DNA from: Lachnospiraceae bacterium
Lineage (GTDB): Bacteria > Bacillota > Clostridia > Lachnospirales > Lachnospiraceae
Direction: 5' to 3'
DNA: 64,000 bases
Assembly (NCBI GenBank): GCA_031280955.1
Contig: JAITGA010000027.1
Location: forward strand, 1-64,000
How positions within the stretch are numbered: the stretch's first letter is position 1; each line of letters starts with the position of its first letter. The notes below the pieces were generated by a model that was given only the letters and a program-made list of their open reading frames with translations, made no database searches and was not told where the DNA came from. The position numbers and the translations under genes were made by a program. Positions 25,609 to 34,090 of the stretch are shown in pieces.

Positions 25609-25662
25609 ATGAGAAAACCCGCAAAACCTTTAACTAATGTCTTGCGGGTGTCTATTTCTCAT
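25609..25662 (-). terminator. Terminator of the small membrane-peptide gene
   Basis: ACCCGCAA (25617-25624) pairs with TTGCGGGT (25642-25649); an outer stem ATGAGAAA/TTTCTCAT (25609-25616 / 25655-25662) extends it. On the minus strand the inner stem runs into TTTTCTC. It could also stop vanRS transcripts on the other strand. Confidence 0.6.
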
Positions 25663-25676
25663 CTATCATTTAGTTT

Positions 25677-25790
25677 TCAACTGTTTGACCTTAGATATCT
25701 GATGAGTATCCATATCAACCAAAGTCCCCCGGTGATGACTACAAGAAATAAATCCCATAAAACGCTTGTAAAACTAACTTCTTTCTTCAT
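25677..25790 (-). CDS. Small 37-residue membrane peptide
   Basis: Translation reads MKKEVSFTSVLWDLF then LVVITGGLWLIWILIRYLRSNS: a short charged start, one hydrophobic helix rich in Trp, and a basic tail. GGGGAGAAG precedes the ATG and a terminator hairpin follows the stop. Peptides with the ITGGLWLIW..IRYLR pattern occur in Bacillota and their phages; some type I toxins are similar in size and layout. No antisense antitoxin RNA could be identified by eye. Function unknown. Confidence 0.6.
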   Translation of the reverse strand: MKKEVSFTSVLWDLFLVVITGGLWLIWILIRYLRSNS

Positions 25791-25910
25791 ATTTACTTCT
25801 CCCCGCATAGTTCCATCGACCATCATTAATTACCTAGAATGCATCTTGAACAACAATCCCATTCAAAACACTTAGTAGAACCCTGTCTTTGTCCATGTCA
25901 TTCAAAATAA

Positions 25911-27095
25911 TCACCCAACATTTGTTTCAGTATCGCCGGCTCCTTCAACAAGTGATTTGGTGTTATTTGCCATACCGATAGCTCCTTCTCTCAACACGTT
26001 CCATCGCTCTATTGCCTCGGCATTGCCTTGGGAAGCAAGGACAGATATTGCGGCATATCCCTCAAACCATAGAGCTATGAGCATGAGCTTTGAATCACTG
26101 TCGTAGCCGATCATAAAATCTGTTCCAAAGCTGTTTCTAAGCGATTCTTCAAGAACACTCATTATCGAGTCAATTGATGCAGGATGCTGATTTTCTGATG
26201 ACGATGTTTGCATGGTTCTTGTTTCAATTGAAACAGGAGACAAGATAATATATGCTGCATCTACACTATAATCATCCGTATACCCAACACCGTCTATCGT
26301 TGCTACTACTCGCACATTTGCGCCTTCTCTTTCAATTAGTGGGAAGCTGTTAATGCGTACTCGTTCCATGAAATACTCTGGTCCATAATGATAACCGATT
26401 CGGTCCGCTTCTTCACTATCACCATTCCAAAAAAACACGTGCAGACTTGATGGTGGCGTTTCAAACATTCCATGAAATTTTCGCGCTGACATAAAAACAT
26501 GTCCGTCAAATTCTATGGTTCTACCGAGATACTTTTCAACGAATGCTTCAACTTCTTCATTTCCTGGGATATATGTTTCAAGCAAAACAGCAAAATCGGA
26601 ATTGTTATCCTTGGTTAGAATATAGTCATCAACTGGGGGTGGAGGTGCTGCAATGGAATCAGGAACTGAATCTGGCGGTTGCTCATTGATATTGACTTCC
26701 GGTTCAGAATTGTTATCATCGGATTCATGCTCAGCGTTATCTCCATTAGGCGCATTTTTGGCAAAAGTATGATATGTGACTATGATTTTAGCATTTTTTG
26801 GAAACCAACTGTCAGAACTAAAAGAAGTGTTTCCATTTATTGAAACATTATTTACTGAGCCATCGCTAATAAGCCATCCTGTAATCAGGTCATATATTAT
26901 TTCCGTTTTGATATTAGTAAATCCAGCCCTCTCTAAATCTCTAATAACATCTTGAAAATTCTTTCCTTCAAAATTGCGCGAAGAAGATGGAACTCGTGCT
27001 TCGTAATCACGGCCATAGCTACATCCCACTAACAATGTGCAAATCATGCTTATGCAAACGATGCCAACTATGAATAAATATTTGTTTTGTATCAT
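25911..27095 (-). CDS. DUF4839-containing lipoprotein
   Basis: A 394-residue exported lipoprotein: signal peptide with lipobox LLVGC (Cys near residue 25), then a PASTA-like segment (FEGKNFQDVIRDLERAGFTNIKTEIIYDLITGW ... AKIIVTYHTF). A Pro/Asp/Glu/Asn-rich linker follows, then a DUF4839-like domain (ILTKDNNSDFAVLLE ... FVEKYLGRTIEFDGHVFMS). Similar proteins are common in Actinobacteria and Clostridia but have no known role. The last ~100 residues match nothing I recognise. It lies on the opposite strand to vanRS inside the repeat-bounded segment. Confidence 0.75.
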   Translation of the reverse strand: MIQNKYLFIVGIVCISMICTLLVGCSYGRDYEARVPSSSRNFEGKNFQDVIRDLERAGFTNIKTEIIYDLITGWLISDGSVNNVSINGNTSFSSDSWFPKNAKIIVTYHTFAKNAPNGDNAEHESDDNNSEPEVNINEQPPDSVPDSIAAPPPPVDDYILTKDNNSDFAVLLETYIPGNEEVEAFVEKYLGRTIEFDGHVFMSARKFHGMFETPPSSLHVFFWNGDSEEADRIGYHYGPEYFMERVRINSFPLIEREGANVRVVATIDGVGYTDDYSVDAAYIILSPVSIETRTMQTSSSENQHPASIDSIMSVLEESLRNSFGTDFMIGYDSDSKLMLIALWFEGYAAISVLASQGNAEAIERWNVLREGAIGMANNTKSLVEGAGDTETNVG

Positions 27096-27186
27096 TGATT
27101 CCTACCTACCTTCCCTTTATTTGCCTATCTTGTGTAATTAGTGAAGCTGACTTATATCGTGTGATGCTTCGGCTACTGTAACAGAG

Positions 27187-27368
27187 AGCTTCTGTAAAAA
27201 GGTTTGCAAATTTACAGTAGTCCATTACTTGTCAAATTTGCCAAAGCAGTGCAAAGCGGGTATTTTCATGATTGACAAACTTGACGATTTATAGTTAAAT
27301 GTTTACAGAAGCTTCCTTTAGGGTATATTCAAACTCAGAAAAACGGCTATAAAAAGGTAAACCTTTTT
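27187..27368. repeat. Inverted repeats next to the recombinase gene
   Basis: AGCTTCTGTAAA (27187-27198) is repeated inverted as TTTACAGAAGCT (27302-27313). Close by, AAAAAGGT at 27351-27358 and ACCTTTTT at 27361-27368 form a second inverted pair just past the recombinase stop, echoing TAAAAAGGTTT near 27195. These may be recombinase binding sites, or the second pair a terminator. Confidence 0.45.
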
Positions 27369-27373
27369 GTAGC

Positions 27374-28024
<651 letters not shown>

Positions 28025-28188
28025 TCACCCGTCGTACCTTAATATATAGTAACTATATAAGTGAACACTAAATCTCTATTTGAGTGGATAAAAAAGCAAA
28101 ACCTACGGAACTATATTACTGAAAATATTTTATCAGAACAAAATATAGAAGCCCTATTCTGCGTAACTTCTATCAAATCTAGTTTTTC

Positions 28189-28247
28189 AGTGAATATTCA
28201 CTTTGTTCACCGAACATTCACTTTCCCTCTCGACAAAAGTGAATGTT
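28189..28247 (+). promoter_or_regulatory. Operator-like palindromes before the phosphotransferase gene
   Basis: A perfect 14-bp palindrome AGTGAATATTCACT (28189-28202) is followed by AACATTCACTT (28213-28223) and its exact inverse AAGTGAATGTT (28237-28247). All share the half site GTGAATRTT, a pattern typical of dimeric repressors such as TetR-family proteins. No such regulator is encoded nearby. The remaining 27983-28188 shows no other feature beyond the direct repeat. Confidence 0.6.
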
Positions 28248-28290
28248 TTATATATTATGGCATTATCTCTAATTTCAAAGGAGTATGAGT

Positions 28291-29226
28291 ATGGCATATA
28301 AAAATGAAAAAATGGATACCGATTATGCAAATATCTTATCACGATTTGGCATATGCGAACCCTTAAATATAGCGCAGATATACGAAAGCGCATGGAATAT
28401 TGGTGATAATTATGTATTGAAAGCAAATAAGAATCATGTAGAGCTTGATAAAAGTATAAGATTAACGCATCTTTTGCTTTCCGAAGCTGTTCCGGTCATT
28501 GAGTACATCAACACAACAGACGGAGAACCGTATGTCTTTTCTGATAATAAATACTGGTGCTTGATGAAGCGAATCAAGGGTACTGTTTTTGACCCATTTA
28601 TCGGCGAACCGAAGCAAAACGGAATTATTTTGGGAAAAGCTGTTGCTAAACTCCATATAGCATTAATAAATATCGAAAACGAAGCAGACGCACATGAAGC
28701 CGATTTCCACAACGAGTTAACCTCGTGGATTATCCCGGAACTTGAAAAAGGTGGAACATCATTCGTGAACGGGGTGATAGATAGTTTACATACCTTTTTT
28801 GAACGAGATTATAAGGCTTTACCGCGCCAGTTGATTCACCGTGATATACACACGAGCAATCTCCTTTTTGAAAACGGTGTGTTATCCGGATATCTAGATT
28901 TTGACATGAGCCAACGGAACGTGCGAATATGGGATGTTGTTTATCTTGGTTGTTCACAGCTTGTTGAGAATTACCAAGATGAAGCACGGCTAAAGATATG
29001 GCGTGAAATATTTCATGGGATTCTGCAAGGATATAACGAGTTGTCGCCACTAAACGAGAACGAAATTGTAGCTATACCAGCTATGTTTATTTTTGATGAA
29101 GTTCTCTTTGCGTCTTTTTACACAAAAACAGGACAACCGGAAACTGCAAAAAGCTGTATGGAAATGGCAAATTGGCTATATGAAAATATTTATTCTATTG
29201 TGAAGGACTTGATGAATAATGAGTAA
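28291..29226 (+). CDS. APH-like phosphotransferase
   Basis: A 311-residue protein of the aminoglycoside/choline-kinase-like fold: nucleotide-binding part with YVLKANKNHVELDKSIRL, hinge YWCLMKRIKGTVFD, catalytic loop LIHRDIHTSNLLFENG and metal-binding YLDFDMSQRNVRIWDVVYL. Such kinases phosphorylate antibiotics, sugars or small alcohols; the substrate here is unknown. ATG 28291 is 7 bases from AAAGGAG, while ATG 28285 is too close. It overlaps the GNAT gene by 8 bp. Palindromic operator-like sites precede it. Confidence 0.82.
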   Translation: MAYKNEKMDTDYANILSRFGICEPLNIAQIYESAWNIGDNYVLKANKNHVELDKSIRLTHLLLSEAVPVIEYINTTDGEPYVFSDNKYWCLMKRIKGTVFDPFIGEPKQNGIILGKAVAKLHIALINIENEADAHEADFHNELTSWIIPELEKGGTSFVNGVIDSLHTFFERDYKALPRQLIHRDIHTSNLLFENGVLSGYLDFDMSQRNVRIWDVVYLGCSQLVENYQDEARLKIWREIFHGILQGYNELSPLNENEIVAIPAMFIFDEVLFASFYTKTGQPETAKSCMEMANWLYENIYSIVKDLMNNE

Positions 29227-29698
29227 AATAATCATTAAGAATGTAGAGAACATGGATGAAAAAACAGCGATTACTCTTAAAATCATGCACTCGTTGCCCG
29301 CATGGTTCAGCCCACCAGATGACATAGAGAGGAAAGCCGTCATACATAGGGAGTACCCGTTTATCGTTGCATTTGACGATGACGCGCCCATTGGTTTTGT
29401 TGCATTGAAAATCCATAACCAGTACACGGCTGATATATTCAATCTCGGTGTTTTGGAATCATATCATCGACAAGGAGTTGGTCGCCTTTTAATAGAAACC
29501 GCCGAACGCTATTGCATAGAAAACGGCTATCTGTATCTAACGGTTAAGACGTTGGATTCATCTGCTGAATATGAACCATATGAACGGACACGGGCGTTTT
29601 ATCAAAAGATGGGATTTGTCCCACTCGAAGTATTCAAAACATTTTGGAATGACGAAAACCCTTGTTTGTTCATGGCGAAATGGCTAAGTGCAGTATAA
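29219..29698 (+). CDS. GNAT family N-acetyltransferase
   Basis: A 159-residue acetyltransferase. The core strand and helix PIGFVALKIHNQYTADIFNLGVLESYHRQGVGRLLIETAERYCIENGY holds the acetyl-CoA motif (RQGVGRLL). The C-terminal YEPYERTRAFYQKMGFVPLEVF is also typical. Substrate unknown. It is translationally coupled to the phosphotransferase, and together they could form a small-molecule or drug modifying pair. Confidence 0.85.
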   Translation: MSKIIIKNVENMDEKTAITLKIMHSLPAWFSPPDDIERKAVIHREYPFIVAFDDDAPIGFVALKIHNQYTADIFNLGVLESYHRQGVGRLLIETAERYCIENGYLYLTVKTLDSSAEYEPYERTRAFYQKMGFVPLEVFKTFWNDENPCLFMAKWLSAV

Positions 29699-29745
29699 TG
29701 TGCAGGTTCAATGCCATAAGTTTTTCATCTTGACTGTTATCCAAA

Positions 29746-29922
29746 TTATTTTGCTCGCTCATTTGCGTTTTCGATTATCTTGAAGCCGTATTTTTTCGCA
29801 GTGGCTTCTCCACTTTTGCGGTAATACTCCGTGACTTGCGCAGGGGTCATGTCTTTTATTTTATCATAAATCGCAAGACGGATTTGATTGACCTCTTGCT
29901 CGATGGGGTTAATCGTCTTCAT
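29746..29922 (-). CDS. Small partner of the PIN protein (antitoxin candidate)
   Basis: A 58-residue protein: MKTINPIEQEVNQIRLAIYD then KIKDMTPAQVTEYYRKSGEA, ending NANERAK. It is predicted largely helical. GGAGG lies 9 bases before the ATG. It overlaps the 3' end of the PIN gene by 14 bp, so both belong to one unit. Short proteins of this kind (IRxxIYexIKdMTpeEwxaYy) accompany PIN genes in Bacillota, which suggests the antitoxin role. The gene is easily missed because of its size. Confidence 0.6.
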   Translation of the reverse strand: MKTINPIEQEVNQIRLAIYDKIKDMTPAQVTEYYRKSGEATAKKYGFKIIENANERAK

Positions 29923-30385
29923 CTTCTAAAACCTCCATTGGTGCGTAAATTCCAACGGCGCGGTAGCCGTTCAAAGCGTTTATTTTTTCTGTTCCGATTT
30001 TCGTTTTACGCTTGACAATATGCTGAAAGTTCATGCTTATTATCATGTCTAAATCGTTCACCGTTGCGATGGCAATATGCAAGCCGTCTGTAAGGTATTT
30101 TTTAGGTATTATCCCCTCGCAGGCATAAAGTTCGGCTATCCTCACTGTATCGTCATTGGGGGCAAGTACGGAAATGTTATACTCTGTTATTAACCCAATC
30201 ATCTTATCGCGTTTTTCTATTGGAGCGTTTTCTAACTCATCGGTGACATAGGTTGAAGTGAACGCTTCATATTTTCCCGTTGCAATCTCTTTAAATAGTT
30301 TTACAGTATCGGCGTGTGCTTCCCTATCCTTGTCAAAACAAATATTAAATAGGGTTGTTTCTAAATATATTTTTTGTTTCCTCAT
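29909..30385 (-). CDS. PIN-domain protein (toxin candidate)
   Basis: A 158-residue protein starting MRKQKIYLETTLFNICFDKDREAHADTVKLFKEIATGKYEAFTSTYV, with TDELENAPIEKRDKMIGL and a later YLTDGLHIAIATVNDLDMIISMNFQHI. The first acidic position usually Asp is Glu here (LETTLFN), as in a known subgroup of PIN proteins. D-x-x-H and D in DMIIS supply other acids. It probably is an RNase. The smaller partner gene lies downstream rather than upstream. GGGGGTATAGG precedes the ATG. Confidence 0.75.
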   Translation of the reverse strand: MRKQKIYLETTLFNICFDKDREAHADTVKLFKEIATGKYEAFTSTYVTDELENAPIEKRDKMIGLITEYNISVLAPNDDTVRIAELYACEGIIPKKYLTDGLHIAIATVNDLDMIISMNFQHIVKRKTKIGTEKINALNGYRAVGIYAPMEVLEDEDD

Positions 30386-30655
30386 TGACCTATACCCCCT
30401 TACATAAACTTTATTTTATCACAAATAAGCAATGTTTTCCATATAAACTTTGCTTCGTTTCCCTTCGTTACCTATTCCGTTACCTATTTGGTAAGTTTTC
30501 TTTCACCCCTCCCACCTACACAAAACATCAAGACTATCTTCACTTTTTCTTAGGAAAAAATGAAGATTACTTTAAAGAATAACTAATTTCCTTTTGGTAA
30601 GATTGTTGGCATGGAAGTGAGTTTGGTTTTGTTCGCAAAGAAAAAGGAGTATGTC

Positions 30656-31723
30656 ATGGACAAAGCACAAAAGCCAACAATTGCGATATTATTTGGCGGG
30701 TGTTCGCCGGAATACGGTGTTTCCCTGCAATCGGCACACGCTGTTATTACTCATCTGGACACGAACCTTTATACCTTTGTTTTAATCGGGATTTCCCAAA
30801 CAGGCGAATGGTACAGGTTTAACGGCAACCACGACAAAATCAAGAATGATACATGGAACAATTCTGCTGATTGTGTTAGAGCTAACATTTCTCCATGCCG
30901 TAGCATACGAGGTTTAGTTGAACTAACTCAAGGCGAAATATCTATAACCAAAATTGATGCCGCTTTTCCGGTACTGCATGGCAAAAACGGTGAAGATGGA
31001 ACGGTTCAGGGCTTGCTGGAGCTTGCGGGCATCCCCATTGTTGGTTGCAATACGCTTAGCTCTGCGCTTTGCATGGACAAAGACAGGGCGCACAAAACCG
31101 CATATCTGGCAGGGATAAATGTACCTAAGTCATTTGTTTTGAGCAAAGCAAGTGTTGGTGATAAAGCAAAAACAGTAGAAGCAAACGCCGATGAATTAGG
31201 CTATCCCTTGTTCATCAAACCGATTAGAGCCGGGTCTTCCTTTGGGATTTCCAAAGTGCTTAATCAAGATGAGCTGTCCGCAGCGACAGAACTGGCGTTT
31301 AGGTATGATAACAGGATAATCATCGAACAATGTATAAATGGCATAGAGATTGGTTGTGCGGTTTTGGGAAATGAAGATTTGATCGTGGGAGAGTTGGATG
31401 AAATCGAGCTTAGCGATGGTTTTTTTGACCATCAGGAAAAATACACTCTGGAAACATCGGCTATCCATGTCCCGGCACGAATACCGCCGTCAACAGCGGC
31501 AGATATTAAAGCAATGGCAAAAATTGCCTATCAAGCCCTCGGCTGCAGTGGGTTTGCCCGGGTAGATTTCTTCCTGAACCCAGACGGCGAAATTTTTTTC
31601 AATGAAGCAAATACCATCCCTGGTTTTACCCTACATAGTCGCTATCCCAATATGTTGAAAGCGATCGGCATGAGCTTTGCCGATGTCGTCAATATGGCAG
31701 TAAGCTTGGCGTTAAATTCTTGA
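30656..31723 (+). CDS. vanG: D-alanine-D-serine ligase, VanG type
   Basis: A 355-residue ATP-grasp ligase, close to VanG from end to end: TIAILFGGCSPEYGVSLQSAHAV, FPVLHGKNGEDGTVQGLLELAGIPIVGC, SSALCMDKDRAHK, YPLFIKPIRAGSSFGISKV, FNEANTIPGFTLHSRYPNML. The specificity region reads FFDHQEKYTLETSAIHVPARI; EKYTL is the D-Ala/D-Ser ligase form, unlike the EKGSE of D-lactate ligases. The product would end peptidoglycan stems in D-Ala-D-Ser, lowering vancomycin affinity. ATG 30656 has AAAAGGAG upstream. The vanT gene follows after 32 bp. VanRS probably regulates it, though no binding site was identified. Confidence 0.88.
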   Translation: MDKAQKPTIAILFGGCSPEYGVSLQSAHAVITHLDTNLYTFVLIGISQTGEWYRFNGNHDKIKNDTWNNSADCVRANISPCRSIRGLVELTQGEISITKIDAAFPVLHGKNGEDGTVQGLLELAGIPIVGCNTLSSALCMDKDRAHKTAYLAGINVPKSFVLSKASVGDKAKTVEANADELGYPLFIKPIRAGSSFGISKVLNQDELSAATELAFRYDNRIIIEQCINGIEIGCAVLGNEDLIVGELDEIELSDGFFDHQEKYTLETSAIHVPARIPPSTAADIKAMAKIAYQALGCSGFARVDFFLNPDGEIFFNEANTIPGFTLHSRYPNMLKAIGMSFADVVNMAVSLALNS

Positions 31724-31755
31724 CTGTATTTAGTTATTACCGATAAGGAAATAAA

Positions 31756-34002
31756 ATGAAAAACCGTGAATATCACGCCCGCCTCGACTACTCTAGATTA
31801 ATTGCCGCTCTCATGATAGTGGGTATTCATACTTATCCGCTGTCATCTGTTAGTGAAGAGTTGAATTTCTATATTACTCATGTTTTTGCCCGAATTGCCG
31901 TGCCGTTCTTTTTGATTACCACGGGATATTTTCTACTGCCGCTCTACTTTACAAGTGAGGCAAAAAACAAAGAGCCGTTAAAGAAATTTATCAAAAAAGT
32001 AGGGTTGTTATACGCAGGAGCAACACTCCTTTACCTACCTGTCAATATTTATGCCGGACATTATGCTGATGGTAATGTACTTTGGGATTTGATCAAAATT
32101 ATTGTTTTTGATGGAACATTTTACCATTTATGGTATTTTCCCGCTTTGATTGTGGGGGTGTTACTGATTTATCTGTTGAGCCGCAAATTCTCAATCCGAG
32201 TAGTTGGAATAATAACAGGACTTTTATATCTATTGGGTTTACTTGGTGACAGTTATTATGGAATAACAATTCACTTGCCTTTCCTTGATACAGTTTATAC
32301 GGCTATGTTTTCATTATTCTCATATACTCGTAACGGACTTTTTTATACACCAATATTTCTTTTGATGGGGGTGGTGATAGCGACTTGGAAACAACGCCCG
32401 GGTAAAATGACAAGCTTCATCGGTTTCATGATATCCATGCTTGTTATGCTGAGCGAGGGAGCTATTCTTCACCGTACACAATCCCCACGTCATGACAGTA
32501 TGTATATTGCCCTGATTCCTTGTGTTTTCTTTCTTTTTTGCTTTCTTCTCTCACCAAGCAAAGGGGTCAAAACCCATCGGTCAAGCAGAAGTATAGGTGC
32601 ATTTGTGTGTAACCCACATATCCGTGATATTTCCTTGTGGATATATGTTTTACATCCGTTTATCATTGTGCTAGTTCGTGGTGTTTCCACCATCACAGGG
32701 TTTACATCTATATTAGTTGAAAATAGTGTCATCCATTACCTCATGGTTTCTCTGTTGTCGTGTGTATCATCTATAATGATGGTATTTTTATTAAGTAAAT
32801 TGAAATCGATCTCAACTCACCACCCCGATGAAACCAAGAACCCCGACAAAACTAGGGCGTGGATTGAACTTGATCTCGAAAATCTGCGCCATAATATTTC
32901 TATCCTGCGTGAGAAGATAGAGGCAGCAGCTTCCCACCCAACTCCCCGCCTCATGGCGGTGGTTAAGGCAAACGCTTACGGACATGGAGCGGTGAGAGTT
33001 GCCAATGAATTGAACAAAAACGGTATTTTTGCTTTTGCTGTCGCGACAGTATCTGAGGGAGTGGAGCTTCGCAAACACAAAATAAAAGGAGAAATTTTGA
33101 TTTTGGGATACACTCACCCGACTCAGTTTTACTTGCTGAGAAAATATCGTTTACTCCAAACAGTCATTGATTATAACTATGCCCAGAAGTTAAACGAATA
33201 TGGGAAACAAATTTCAAAGAAACAGGTTTTTGTTCATATAAAAGTAGACACAGGCATGAATCGACTAGGCGAACGCTCAGAAGACATCGACAGGATTATC
33301 GGGATTTTTCAACTTCAAAACCTACAGATATGCGGTATATACACTCATTTGAGTACTTTAGATAGTCATGAGGAGAAAGAGAGGGTGTTCGTAAAGCAGC
33401 AAGCAGACGAGTTTACAAGGGTTTTGTCGCAAATAAAAGAATATGGTTATACTATTCCCCCACGACATTTGCTAACCAGTTATGGAGTTTTTAATCATCC
33501 CGATTTGATGGGTGATTATGCCAGAGTGGGGATTGCCCTTTATGGAATGTTGAGCAGGCAGGAAGATACTGACACATATAACACAGGACTTCGTCCCGTC
33601 ATGTCGTTGAAAGCAAGGGTTAGTGCGGTAAAAATGCTTCCCGCCAACGCCACAGTAGGTTATGGGTTTTCATTTAGAGCTATGAAAGAGATGAAAATAG
33701 CGATTATATCTATCGGCTATGCTGATGGAATCCCCCGTTGCTACTCAAGCGATGGCAGTCTTTCATGCGGTAACGGTTATGTATTGGTAAATGGACATAA
33801 AGCTCCGACTCTGGGGAATATCTGTATGGACATGATGATAGTCGATGTTAGCGAAATAGACGATGTAGACCAAGGCGATATAGCCGTTATCATCGGCAAA
33901 TCCGGCGGGTTGGAAATAACTGCTTGTGAAATAGCGGCGCAAACGAACACCATCGCCAATGAAATTCTTAGTCGCTTAGGGGAGAGGTTGGCGAGGTGTT
34001 GA
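31756..34002 (+). CDS. vanT: Membrane serine racemase VanT
   Basis: A 748-residue fusion: N-terminal acyltransferase-3-like membrane domain (~1-365; LDYSRLIAALMIVGIHTYPL, ten or so hydrophobic segments) and C-terminal alanine-racemase fold (~380-748). PLP lysine is K404 in MAVVKANAYGHGAVRVANEL; later HIKVDTGMNRLG, GIALYGML and GNICMDMMIVDVS. The position that is Tyr in ordinary alanine racemases (TINYE) is Asn735 here (TIANEIL), the change reported for VanT serine racemases. It supplies D-Ser to VanG. Slightly longer than described VanT proteins (~700-715). AAGGAAATAAA precedes the ATG. Confidence 0.9.
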   Translation: MKNREYHARLDYSRLIAALMIVGIHTYPLSSVSEELNFYITHVFARIAVPFFLITTGYFLLPLYFTSEAKNKEPLKKFIKKVGLLYAGATLLYLPVNIYAGHYADGNVLWDLIKIIVFDGTFYHLWYFPALIVGVLLIYLLSRKFSIRVVGIITGLLYLLGLLGDSYYGITIHLPFLDTVYTAMFSLFSYTRNGLFYTPIFLLMGVVIATWKQRPGKMTSFIGFMISMLVMLSEGAILHRTQSPRHDSMYIALIPCVFFLFCFLLSPSKGVKTHRSSRSIGAFVCNPHIRDISLWIYVLHPFIIVLVRGVSTITGFTSILVENSVIHYLMVSLLSCVSSIMMVFLLSKLKSISTHHPDETKNPDKTRAWIELDLENLRHNISILREKIEAAASHPTPRLMAVVKANAYGHGAVRVANELNKNGIFAFAVATVSEGVELRKHKIKGEILILGYTHPTQFYLLRKYRLLQTVIDYNYAQKLNEYGKQISKKQVFVHIKVDTGMNRLGERSEDIDRIIGIFQLQNLQICGIYTHLSTLDSHEEKERVFVKQQADEFTRVLSQIKEYGYTIPPRHLLTSYGVFNHPDLMGDYARVGIALYGMLSRQEDTDTYNTGLRPVMSLKARVSAVKMLPANATVGYGFSFRAMKEMKIAIISIGYADGIPRCYSSDGSLSCGNGYVLVNGHKAPTLGNICMDMMIVDVSEIDDVDQGDIAVIIGKSGGLEITACEIAAQTNTIANEILSRLGERLARC

Positions 34003-34036
34003 GGTAGTCATAGATACCTCCTCGTACTTTTACTGG

Positions 34037-34065
34037 TTGACATCACTCCCATTACATGATACAAA
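34037..34065 (+). promoter_or_regulatory. aspS promoter
   Basis: TTGACA (34037-34042), 17-bp spacer, TACAAA (34060-34065). The context GGTTGACATCACT is identical to that at the rpmG promoter. Confidence 0.5.
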
Positions 34066-34090
34066 AGGATATTATAAGGCAGGTGCAAAA

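Noticed and set aside
25609..25875. 88-codon plus-strand frame after vanS
   Set aside because: It begins inside a terminator hairpin and is antisense to the small membrane peptide, which has a better ribosome site.
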